From the NCBI RefSeq assembly GCF_000524195.1, contig NW_020170392.1, positions 687,227 through 751,226 of the forward strand: a stretch of DNA of 64,000 bases, read 5' to 3'. Both the position numbers and the translations under genes were made by a program. Below the pieces are notes generated by a model that saw nothing but the letters and a program-made list of their open reading frames with translations, did not search any database and was not told where the DNA came from. Positions 1 to 12,200 of the stretch are shown here, in pieces (within the stretch, counting starts at the first letter, position 1; each line of letters starts with the position of its first letter). Origin of the DNA: Echinococcus granulosus (taxonomy: Eukaryota > Platyhelminthes > Cestoda > Cyclophyllidea > Taeniidae).

Positions 1-243
1 CGTACACTCGGAAAAACTAGTGTACGCTGGACACCAGGGCATTGACAGTGAAGTGAGGCGGGTTGTCTAAGGATAGTTAAGCCTCAGGGACAGCTCCTTC
101 CGTCGGAGCTTTTAAGGTATTGTTTTAACGCTAGATTAGTTCCTTAAATGTAGCCTCAAAAGACAATTTAGTAAGATAGATACAGTTTGCTCTGCTTTAA
201 ATTTCCTCCACAGATGTATGTGGAGAGAGAAGGGTGCTCTCAC

Positions 244-3200
244 AGAATGTCCGGAAATTTGGGCGGCCAGCCCTGTTTTCCGAGATGTCCACCATTCACC
301 ACCAGGGCGATCACCTCTTCGTGTGAAAGGCCGGAGAAGGGCAACGCGGCGAAGGTGGCAATCTCCCACAAAACCACGCCGTAAGACCTGCAATTAATGA
401 TGCATATGGTCAGAACGTAAGAGGGAGCACGAAGCAACCGCTTACCAGACGTCTGATTTAAAAGTAAAGTAGGCCTCGTTCAGAGCCTCCGGCGCCATCC
501 ATCGTACGGGAAGACGTGCTCGACCTTCCTTGCGGTAGTATAGGTGGCCGGACACATCTCGTGTAAGCCCAAAGTCTAAAAAGCCAGATGATTAATAAAC
601 AAATAATTGTAGGATTATCAAATAGTTGGAGTTTGTCCCTCGCTGTATGGAAAAAAAAAACCTGGCGCACGAGGTAGATCAACGACCTGGGCCGAGGGTT
701 GTTTCGGCTAATCCCACGTCAACGGTAACGGCAACCGCGTGCCAAGTTTGCACATTTTAGCATTTGGTGATTTCTTTAGTGCGATTGCAGTAAAACGGTC
801 ATTTTCGATCAGGTATAATTCGGTAAGAAAGTCATTCAAATGAAATAAGGATTTTTTTTGAGTTGATGAGGCAGAAAAAGTAGTCCTCGAGGAGTGGAAG
901 CTGCGTCAAATTTTATTTCTCTTGTTACCAATAAAAGGCGAAAAGCTAACTTTTCGAAATCCCGCATATTCATGTGCGTGAGTGTTCTGCGTTCACCGTT
1001 GCTACAGGAGCACTGGTCCATTGTGAAGTTCGTCACACGACGTCTTCGTTGTGCATCAACCAGGAATACAGAATCTGACAAGCATTCCACAGAGGCAACT
1101 GTTGTGTCGTGCATCGTCAGCGACAAATGTACACTCTGCCAACCGACTGGTCGAACATCCAAGGTGTGTCAACACTGCATGCTGCGTGGTGGCTGTGCTT
1201 GGAGGCGTCTTCTGCAGATGTGAGTAGACGTCGACGGTTTCGAGTTCGGCTCCTTCACTTACAAGAAACTGCGCTCATTGCCACTGTGTTTGTTCCGTGT
1301 GCAAACGCACACTGGTTGACGCCTGTCATTCCTGGTCATTGGTGTCTGGTGTGTGGACTGGTCCGTGGATTATCAATGCGCATAATGGAACGCGCTTGAC
1401 ATTTACTACTGCACGTAGTGCCACTTCAGGAACGCCTTTCACTCGAGCTCTAAGGCAAGCGGTTTCGGTTCACCATGAATACTTCTTGTAAAAAGCACCG
1501 ATACTTGAAAGTAATTACAGATCCGAATATGGAGCGCCGATAAGTGGCACACATATGCACGCCGCATGAGCGTCCTGTTTGATTAAGCCTAATTCGGCCC
1601 TTTCTCGAGGCACTTTCTATCTCCCTCCCTACTCTCCCATGCAATGGTTTTGGCATACGGCGGTGGCTGTTTAACGCAATTAGCACTTTAGTAATTCGAT
1701 CAAAAAGGTGTTGGAGATGGCACAGTAAGGGAAGGAAATGCATTCATTAAGATTAATTGTTTCTTTCTGTCAGGAGGCTTGTGAGAATTTCTGAAACCTG
1801 GCCAGCACTTGCAACCAAGACGAGTCGACGGGAGTAGACGCCTCCGAAAGCGTAAAGCTTAAATCAAGTCGAAGGATGAAACGTGACTACGGGGCGCAGT
1901 GAAATGAGTGCTTGAATAAGCAACATTTGTATGAATTGGTTTGTTAAATCAGAGGGTTTATTCATATATCCTCTTTGATTTTTTTGTATTACTTATTTTA
2001 CTGATTAAGTTTCTTCATGTTTATTACGATCACTTAGGTTGGTTTTCAGTAATACAAGTTTTATTACATTGGGCCTACCTTCAAGGACATGAGGATATAA
2101 ATCGTGCCAAGGAAGCGGTTGACGCTTTGATGAGTGGAAGAAAATATCACCACTAAGCCCGAGGCTGCTGGACGCTTTTAAACGACTTGAAATTCTAATG
2201 TATCGGAAAAAACTGGTAATAATTCGACACCACTCGGCTGCCAACTAAAAAGAAGATATGGCCGATCTGAATCCAAACACGTCGACAAAGGCCAATGACC
2301 TTCTACTTTTGGCGCTCACCGCAGAGTGTTTCCAACACCTCAAGACAAAAAATAGCAATGAAGTTGACACCCACTTGACAGAGTCTGGACGAAGCCGTTT
2401 CAAGTTTTACGTTTTTTTATCAAAGGAAAAATCATACTTCATTTTCATGACAAATTTTGGTGCTTGAGGCAAAATGATCACCAAATCCTAAAACAGGAAT
2501 GAGAAAAACAAAGTTAAAACAAGATGGCCCTGAGTGAGTCTTGGAAACCATGGCGATATCTACATGGGAGTACGGACTCAACGTTCCGTTTTGGCCAAAA
2601 CAGCTCTGCCCGTTGTCTGGAAGCAATTTCGCTAAGAGGAGCTACAATTTCGAACGACAATGGCAATGACACCATCACGCGCGTGCCACTTGAACGGAGG
2701 AGCGAAGCGACTCATAGGTCACAGTATCTTGGAGGTGAGAGTATGGACTCAACACTGCGAATCTAAGGCAGGGATGGACAAAATGTTTTCTGGTCCACTT
2801 GATATCAAGCCCTCTTTCAAAACTGATTTTATGCTCAAAGCCAAATAAATGTTAAAACTTAGAGCAACAGATGAAAATAGAGTCCATGTGTAAGCGAGCA
2901 GCTTTAACGATGCGGTCTTAAGACTCATAAATCACGACGGTGTAGAGAGATATAGACAATTAGCAAACAACGCACCACCTATTGCAGAGCACACCTGTAC
3001 CACAACCGTTTCCTACAACCTTGGATAAAAAAGGGGCAACGACATCGCCTCACAGGAGGTTAGAATAAACAAAGCAGCTGGGAGAATTGCAAATCGAAGG
3101 GGTGAGAAGGAGAACCCAACCCGAGATACGATAAACAGTAGTATTGGGATAGTAGTAGACTCGTTGCACGTAGGCGATTCCCATGAAAACAGATTAAATG

Positions 3201-6200
3201 GAAGCCATAAACGGCCAGTTTTTTTGGATAAAAAGTCACTTCAAAGACCCAAAGAGTAATATAATGTGGAATAGAACGCACCACCTATTCGGGCAGAAAT
3301 AGTTTAGTGAAGAATAAACGATTCCCACCCCAAAGTCGCTTCCCACAATCCCTCAACATGACAATGGTGTGGCCGATTAAACGAAGCGACTGTATGACAT
3401 ATCAGACAGAGAACATACCACCAATTTTGACAGTGAGACCGACACCAACTAGACAATTGCGAGCGGCGAGATCGCGATGCACGAAGCCCTTGTACTCGAG
3501 GTAGGCCATGCCATCGGCCACCTCGGCGGCCCACTTGATGGCGTACTCGGGGGACACAGAGCCCTGCGAGTAGTCCTCCTGCGCCATCCGATGCCGGAGG
3601 TACGTCGCCAGGTCACCATGCTGCATCAACTCCATCACCACTATCGGCTGCCGACGGAACAGCACCTAAGCCAAAGGCAATTAATGGTCAGGATGGCTCC
3701 TCGCACTAGCGCCACGCAAGCGACAAGAGCGGCGTTACTACCTCCAATGACTGCTTTAAATATTGGGCACTAACAGTACCTGAATTCGATTTATGAAACT
3801 GGAGCTTCCTCATTTTAAAATTCAAACTTTTTATGAAACAGGTAATTGCCAAACTCTTACTTTTAGTGTCTAGCTATTTTTTGAAGCATTAATAGGCGTA
3901 GGAGTTCGTAAATGGGGCACAGAAAGGCTGGCAGACTAGCAACGTAGACGTCAAAATCCTACATCCAATTAGTACTACACAGTTATCAGCACACTGGTGT
4001 ATTAAAATGCAAGCAATGCACAAACTTGGCATACTACTATTTTCAATAGATACAGTGGTTGAAATACAAACGTGCCTGAATTTTTTTATCCACCGCAGCT
4101 CGAAACAAAGCTACATGCTTTGTTTCGCAGAGCCGTCAATGCTACGGTTGCTTTAGTGGATCCAGCTATACGAAAAAGGCGCATCAAACCACAATATTGA
4201 CCCGCCAGTAGCGTGACTAATAACAAATAACTTACAAGATCAAAGGCTGAAGGGAAAGTTACAAAGTAATATTGACTTCCCGTCATACATCATGACAGGC
4301 CTAAAATTCTCTCAAAGTACGATCAAAACAGAACAAATGCTGTTAAACTTAGGCAAAACGGAGGAGTAATAATGCCTCCGGCCCTATACAATTACCGAGG
4401 CGGGAGAACACGCTCAACAATTCATGGTATGACATTTTAAAACGCATAAAATACTGTTAGCGGACGAATGCCTATCTTAACACACAGGCATGTAGAAAGC
4501 CTATAAAAATTAATAGGAATCTGGCATGCTAACATCTAGCCATCTTGTTATCAGTCCACAAGCGGAAGCGTTATTTCTACCCCCAATGATCACAAGATAC
4601 TCAATTGTCCACGGTGGTTAAAGCATTTGTGGTTACGAGATTCGTTCTTCCCAATAGCTGCTATTGGCCAACGACAAGCTAAGACATCTTTAAAACGACA
4701 AGAACAGAAGGTTTAGCTATCCCTAGCTAGAAACTTTGAGACAACTTATGACTGTCTCAATTGCAATTACGATGAAAACCGATTGGTGAGTTTGAAGATT
4801 TAGGCAAAAGCTTGAATACCTTAACCATGCGATGGTGACAAGCAACCCCCAGGAGGCTGGGGGTACTGTAAATGTCAGTGATGACAAAGTGTGTGACCAA
4901 ATTTGTACATGCTTTAAAAAGTTTACAATATCCACAAAAAGGAACCTTATTAAATGGAAACATTAATCAAGCCTGTTTGTCTTCCAAAATTGGAAATGAC
5001 ATTAACCAACTCTTCCCAAAATAGTTAATTATATAGTTACACCAAGGCATAAACAACCAACCCTAAACAGAAAAGGGAAGCTATGAAAGTGTCGTGCCAA
5101 CGGTTAGAGCACCTTTAATTTGGATGATTTATTTGCTAGGTCACCACTACCAGAGCTGATAAGAAAACGCCTAAACACTAGACAGCCTAGAGCAAAAGCC
5201 CAGCAACGTTCAGGTTTCACGAGAGCAAAAAATGAGATAATTTGTTCGAAGGGAAATAGCCAGAGCGTAACTGTTGCCCTGAATGAGCGCAAATTGCTCA
5301 ATTGCCTGATGCTTAAAGCGTTTAAACAGAATTTGAGTTACCGAGTTTCATCCATCAAAATTAACATGTTAAGACATAACGATGAGCAACATCGGTGCGG
5401 TTGTGATAAATGGAGACTGTTAGTTTGGCTATAATACCCAACACTCGAGAGTACTAGCTCAAAAACAAGGTGAAGATGTTATTCAACTAGTAGTGACAAG
5501 CTTCCTTACCACGTTCCTAACCAAATCCCCAATCAGGGGAGAATTAACCACCACAATCCACGGAAGATAGGTTCTATTGAACGTTATATACCACAAAAGC
5601 GAGAAAAAGAAGTACTTAAACAACTCAGACCGGAAGCACCCCACACCCACTTTGCTGCTTTAAAATTGACTAATTTGTTTACAGCACAATGTGGTGCATG
5701 CACTCCTCATCAACTGCCAGAGAACACATCACACCTAGGTGACAATGGTAATGAATTGCGACTCTACAAGGACATACATGATGTCAGAACACCTGCCCGA
5801 ATTGGCTCGTCTCTGAAAAAATTGAAATACAGGGTACTAGAAATATATAAACTTAGTTAAAATGAATAATTTTCTGGCTAATTTGGGAAATTTTTAAGGA
5901 AGCAATTTCAACGAGCACCTTGGATGCCCTGCACGAATTATAACACTTTTACAGCTGCGATACACACAAACCGCTGGAATCAGCTAGTCCACTGAAATAT
6001 TAGGTGAAAATACAAATGGAGGCGAAAAACTTAAGAGATGCTATGGAATTAGAAGCTCTACAAATATAAAGTGAGTGGCTATTTATAGCATAAAAGTGGC
6101 ATTAATAGAACAAATGGGCTTTGAAAAAGCAGATGGAGCGGCGATGAAGATTACATTGAAGTGAACAGTGGCATTTTGACTATTGAGGTAAACGGTTAAG

Positions 6201-9200
6201 CTCATCTACGACAGCTAATACCAAATAATAGGCTTAACCCCCAAAATCAGTTACACCTTTGACAATAAAGGTAATTTATTACGAAAAAATATCTGATTAT
6301 GAAAGTTGTCCATCAAAAACCGCACTAAATGATCATGTTCAAAATGGAACCCTTTTAAAAAGGGCGAACGCAACTAGTTGCAAGGCCAAACTGCAGAATT
6401 GTTTATGTTGTTCAAGGTATTCGATGGGAAGTAAAGTGGAGCAAGAAAGGCCGTCACCTAGATGCCAGCTTTTACGCTCACCCACTTTGCTACTAATGGA
6501 AAGGTTCAACACTAAATAGCAGTATAAAAACTCTGAAGTTTCAAAAAAAAAGAAACCCCCTACTCAGCAGCCTGATCTAAGATATGGGAATACCCTGCCA
6601 TAAGATGAAATATTGTCTTTGGAGGGCATTATGCAATTCTTCTTAGACTCATTAAACAGGGTCATGAACGCCTCAAAGCGATCAGTTCAGCCTGCATCGC
6701 CGACCTGTTAAAGGCAAGCCCAAACACAGACAAACAGAGGGATGATTGCTGAAATCCGATTAGCCTAAGCAGTCGTCCTCAAAATAAAGGCGTTTGTAAA
6801 ATAATAGGAATAGCAACAAGGCATATTTTTATTTAATGAATGTAGGCCGACCTATAGTATACCATGAAAAAGACACTGACAAAAACATGCATCCTGACGA
6901 AGTCAAGAGACGGATGGATTTAGGATGGCTGCGAAATTGGGGGTAAGGTGGAAAATGGTCATTCTGCCAAGGATTCTGTTTATGTATGCGGAGATCTGGT
7001 AGACATAATCAAGGTTATTCAAAAACAGGCTATCAAATGTACGAAAAAATAAATTCCTATAAAAATGACGATAAAATCTATAAGTAGTAGCAAGGAGCGA
7101 GGAATTCATTTGATGTATGGGTAAGTTTGGCAATCCAAAAATGGCATTAGGAATGCGGAGGTCATTTGGATACCTCTTAAGAAAAATTAGCACACCAAAA
7201 GAATTACAGCCATTTTCGCGGCGAAAGATTGACTCTTCTTTATTCAAGACATAAGTTCGATTGCAACATAAGTTCGTTCACACAGTGAAGTGGCGGTAGT
7301 GACAAATCTACTAGCTCAAAGCACAACTTAGTACATCATCCAAGTAAAAGTACATTCTTGGTTAAACCGTAGATAGAAAGAACGGACTCGCCATTCAAAA
7401 CTCCGTTTATCAACACAGTTGTAAAATTTGCATTCGGTTACTCCCAAAATAACCCATATATGGTAACGAAAAGATATTTGCGGTAAACCATCGTGGCCGT
7501 GATTACTTCACTGTTTTGAAACTGCATGCGAAACGCTAGCGTCCCCAAATCGAAGGGGAAGAGTCCACAATACTGTCCACTTTTTTATGATTATTGCACA
7601 GAATGGTAAAATACATAAATTGGACTGAAAAACTTTACCCCAGAAGAGTTGGTATTGCAGGTGCGTGATTGTGAGCATGTTTACTGAACTTAATCCAGCC
7701 TATCAAGTTAGCAAACAAAAAATGACTGCCTTATATTAGAGCCGAAAGAGAGAACAAAGATTACTTTAATAAATTTATATGGAAATGCAATGAATTCGTG
7801 CGATATTATGCTAAAAAGTACACAACTGAACAAAGTTTCTTGAATAATATTACCTAACAGAAAAACAGCACAACCGACGGTCTCTTCCCAAACGGATAAA
7901 ATTTATCTTTAACTGACACTTTTATAATACGTTTTTTAATAAAAAATGCAGCCCCAGTCACACCTATTTCAGTCCCACTTTTATCACTCGACCGGCTATT
8001 TCAATTCCATACGCGATTGTTCCATCATTAGGTGCTATTGCCAAGATACTACCGGTGATAACTTCGAGAAGGGAGAAACATCATCCAAGGAATACGCAGG
8101 AAGAGGATACAGATAAGTCTGTGACTCTAGTTTGGCCTTCAGCGGACGACCAACTCAGACCAAACAACTCCCTCCACTCGACTACACACGCTACACACAA
8201 CGTAATCTCATGCACGTGAAGCGGTGCCTCAGCAATGTCAAGTACTGAGTGGGTCACTTCGGTATCACCAATACTGTATTTGTTCGCCTCACATCGCTAT
8301 ATAACAACATAAAGTCCATTTCTCATCACATGTCAGTCAGTCAGTTAGTCGGTCGGTCGGTCAGCGATCTGACATGCACAGTGCACCTTTACGCCCTACG
8401 CGGTTAAAGTCGAAAACAAGTTGATAGTCTCTCGTCAGATGGTGCATGGCATGTGGCTTCCACGACTTCCTGTCTCCCGTTCACATGAGCACGGCAATCT
8501 CAAATTATCTTAAACACTGGTGATCCAAATTCTTCGTTGTCAAGGCTATGGGACGACGTTTCTGAAGATGATGCATCTACTTCTTAGTGATTTACCCATC
8601 ACCATAATCACTGAAAACACTTGAGGTAGGCTTTTACAACTGTGAAGACGAGTATGAATTCGTAAAACAAGCTACCTCGTATCACACCCCTCACGTCCAG
8701 TCAGCAATTTTTTGGAGTTCGGAATTGCAGAAAACTGGTAGGAGCACAAATAAGAGCACTGCTAGACTGACGCATACCTATGCTCTGCAATAAACGCATT
8801 CCAAGTATTCCTATAGCTTATAGTAAATAATTTTAGTAAGGTATAACGAAAATAGCACAAACTTTTTCGTCACATGATACTAACAGTAGGTACGAGCGAA
8901 ATGTTTCGTCTAAATAGGCTCACCTGTTTTGAAACAATTCCGAGTAGTCGAACGATGTGGTTGCAGTTGAACTGTTTCATGTGGGAGGCCTCGCCAAGGA
9001 ACTCACGAACATCCTCGTATGTGGATCCGGGTGATAATATCTAAAGGCATCAGTGCAAAATTAACAGAACCACTACTGACGTCAATGAGTACCTTGAATG
9101 CAATTGACTACGGTAAATGAGTCCTCTCCATTTGTCAACAAACTCACCGGACGGGAGTAGTTAGTTTTCATACCAAAATTCTCCCTTATTATCTAGTAAT

Positions 9201-12200
9201 TCATGCAAGTAGTATACAGTAAATCGCTTCGTAAAATCAAACCGAACTTTTGATCAAAAGTGTTTAATTTTAGATGGAAAGGAAAACCTCAAGGCCGAAG
9301 AGCCGTTTAGTAGGGACAAGGCGAAAGTCCAACTGAAACATTCCTAGTGCACCTGGCCAGATTATCAAATCTAAGGCATAACAGAACAACTAAGGAACAT
9401 TGCAAATAACATGAGACTGCATTATTCGCATGTTCGATAAATGAACTAAGACTGTTAACGAAGGTGAATGAGGGAACGATTGCCGAAGACGCTCATCGGT
9501 TGACCCCATTAAACTGTCGGAAACGTCGCTTTCTTAAACTAGTCTTTAAAAAAAAACAAAGTTACTGCATAATATCTGGCAGATTTTACTCCAAACGCTT
9601 GCTCTCACTGAATAGGGTTCCGAAAATAGGGCCTTTAATTACCGTCAAGAATTTCCAAATTTACAGAAAAGCTTCAAATAAATAAAGAAATAAAAATCCT
9701 AGCGCTTGGCTCCAATAGTCATCATAAAAAAACCTTTACGTGCCGCTACATCACAGTGGCAATGACATTGTTAATCATTTTTAACAGATTTTAATGCGTC
9801 ATGTCCGCGTTGTGTTGAGGAGATTGCAAGAATCCACAAACTGCTCTGCTTTTCAATCAATCACGTAGTTGTTCATCATTGGTACCAATAAGATATAGTT
9901 TCGATGAGATCGTTTCCGAGGTTTAAAAGTAAAAGCATTAACTTATAATTTCAAAAGAAGATTGCACAAGAGACAAATTAGCACCACATCTACTAAATCA
10001 ACCGGGATGCACGTTGATCAGGGTTTAGCGCTCAGGTTATAACTAACTTTTACAGCAACATCCATGCCCTGAGCATCACCATTGGCAACAGAGCCACGAC
10101 GGAGGCGTTTCGGTAGGATGGAAGTGAGCCACTTTTTTGACTTCAAGGCGGAGTGTGTGAAGGAAGGTCTGATACCTCCCCCTCCGCCAGGGCTAGCACT
10201 GCCCCCATTAGCGAAGGTGGTTGCGAGGTGGAGATACTCGGCCGCAGGTGTGGTGAGGCGAGCGAGACGACCGCGACAAACAAGGCCGAAACTACCCTGA
10301 CCCAGTGTGTCCTCTACGTTGTAGCTGAGGTCTTTTGGGTCCACCTCCCACTCGTCCTGAAAGTTCTCCAGCAACAGCGACTCCAGGTACTCCGACTTGC
10401 GGTTCTTCAATGCGTTCATTCTCCGTCTGCCAGATAGGAAATTAGCCACATGCGTTGGTTGCACAGTTGCGCAACGAACTTAAGCTTCACGGCATACTAG
10501 GCGAAAATTTGGGGGGACTTTGCAAAGACTCAGAAGACTCACTTCTTATTCCGGTAGTCGAACCAGACGGCTAACGCAATAACAAAGCCGACTGCTAGAA
10601 GAGTGACCACCAAAACTGCCACTATATGAGCTGTTGAATGAAAATATTATTTATTTAAAAGTCACTCGAAAAGTACAAAAAATAAGGCAATAAATTAAGG
10701 ATGAAACAAAGCACGCAATACTATAGCGTAAACTAATTTTAAGATCTTCAAAATAAAAAATCGGCCCATTTGTTTCCTCCTGGCATAATTTCTATTGACA
10801 CAGCAAGAGTAACGGACAAAAAAGTCTCTTTTTTATGGAAATTAGTATATCTCACATGGCTGAAGGGCATCATTGATCTGCACGTCAAAGAAGTGTGACT
10901 TGGTCCACGATCCATTGCCTGCCAAAGAGACAGCCATGACTTGCCATTCGTAAAAACCAGCGCGCAAAAATCCCAACTCCGTGAAGACGGTTCGGGTGGC
11001 AGGGTCGCACTGTGGGTTCGCACCTTCAGCTTTCGCCGCCCGCTCCGCGATCACCACCGCTCCTCTCTTCGACACCGGCGCTGCGCAGCGCAGACCTGCT
11101 AAAGCCTTGATCGCTGTGTCATCCTCCAGATATTTAGGTGTCACACAGATTACGAACCATGGGAGCTGAAAAGAAGATTGTTGTCCATTACTGTGTCGAG
11201 AGAGTAGTGTGGTAAAAATAAATCTCACAGAGGAGGACTCCTCTGGAACGGTAGAAGCTCCCTCAGCACGGCGGTACTGCAGCCAGTAGTAGAGAATGAG
11301 TCCGTTAGGACTCTGTGGCTCATTCCAGAAAAGCAAGACGGGACTTGCGGAAGCCTCTTTTGAATGGTAGTGGCAGAGGTAGCGAAAGAAGTATTGAAAG
11401 CGAACCGAGAGAGGTTGCCAAGGGGGTCGCTCGAGTAGTTGGTGGGTGGCTGGCTATTGCTGGTGGTGGTGGTGGCTTGGAGGGGGGTCAGGGCGTAAAG
11501 ACTAGCTGAGGGCACCTCGTCCGCGTGTGGAAGCGCCTGTGTGCGCTGGGATATGCGCACCGCCTGGCTGCAACCCGCGTCCTGCTCCAGATCGCAGTCT
11601 TCACTCGTCTGGGAGGGGTAAAGCGCCGATGGGTGAAAGAATGTTTCAGTGGAGTGTAAAGCGCAGTAAGAGTAATTTACCAAAACGGTGACTACGCTGC
11701 AGAGAGTTTAGAGGAGGAAATGAGTAGTAGAGCAAATCTAAAACGCGCAAAACAAAATCTGGGTTTTGTCACTCCACTTTTTGTGATGTGGTACTTGAAG
11801 GGATTTCAAGAATGTTTCAGTTCCTTTTCTACATAAAACACGCAGAGAAAAGCACAAAAACCAAATCAATATTAAAATAGTTCCCGCGAAATCTTATTAA
11901 AAATACCACTAAGAATGAAATCAAAAGGGGTTTTACTTAGGATCGAAAGAAACAGAATTGCGCTACAGCAGGACTGCCTTCGAAACGAGTAACGTTTTAT
12001 GAGGTGAAATCTGGCATAGAATATTGGCGACTAAGAAACAAAAGTTCGTAGTAGGAGAAACATATAAAATGAAAAGTGAACTTTTGGAGAGGTATAAGAA
12101 ATCGTACACACGTTCAAAGTGACAATGTAACTAAATAAGCTAGTGTGACTTTACACTACAGTAATGATAACAATAGAAAACTGTTTCTAAGCAATGTTTA

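Larger units (their letters stand above)
3666..8923 (-). other. Very large insulin receptor intron with repeat copy
   Basis: This is a 5.3-kb AT-rich intron between the alpha-C exon and the hinge/catalytic exon. It contains one copy of a dispersed repeat (7942-8297, with weaker similarity to about 8790). No other gene is supported. Confidence 0.6.
244..10426 (-). other. INSR: Insulin receptor juxtamembrane segment and tyrosine kinase exons
   Basis: Five exons. 10426-10048 holds the juxtamembrane segment ([18 protein letters not shown]), the glycine loop [11 protein letters not shown] and the VAVK lysine. 9040-8924 holds helix alpha-C ([19 protein letters not shown]). 3665-3419 holds the hinge ([15 protein letters not shown]) and catalytic loop HRDLAARN. 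575-446 holds DFG, the activation loop and VRWMAPEAL. 387-244 holds [20 protein letters not shown]. All catalytic residues are present, so an active kinase is expected. The last exon ends at a gtgaga donor in phase 2, and no further exon is visible in positions 1-243. Confidence 0.93.

Noticed and set aside
894..1399. Cys-rich overlapping frames resembling a zinc-finger stretch ([19 protein letters not shown])
   Set aside because: No start or splice context and no recognisable finger spacing across more than one motif; lies in a receptor intron on the opposite strand.
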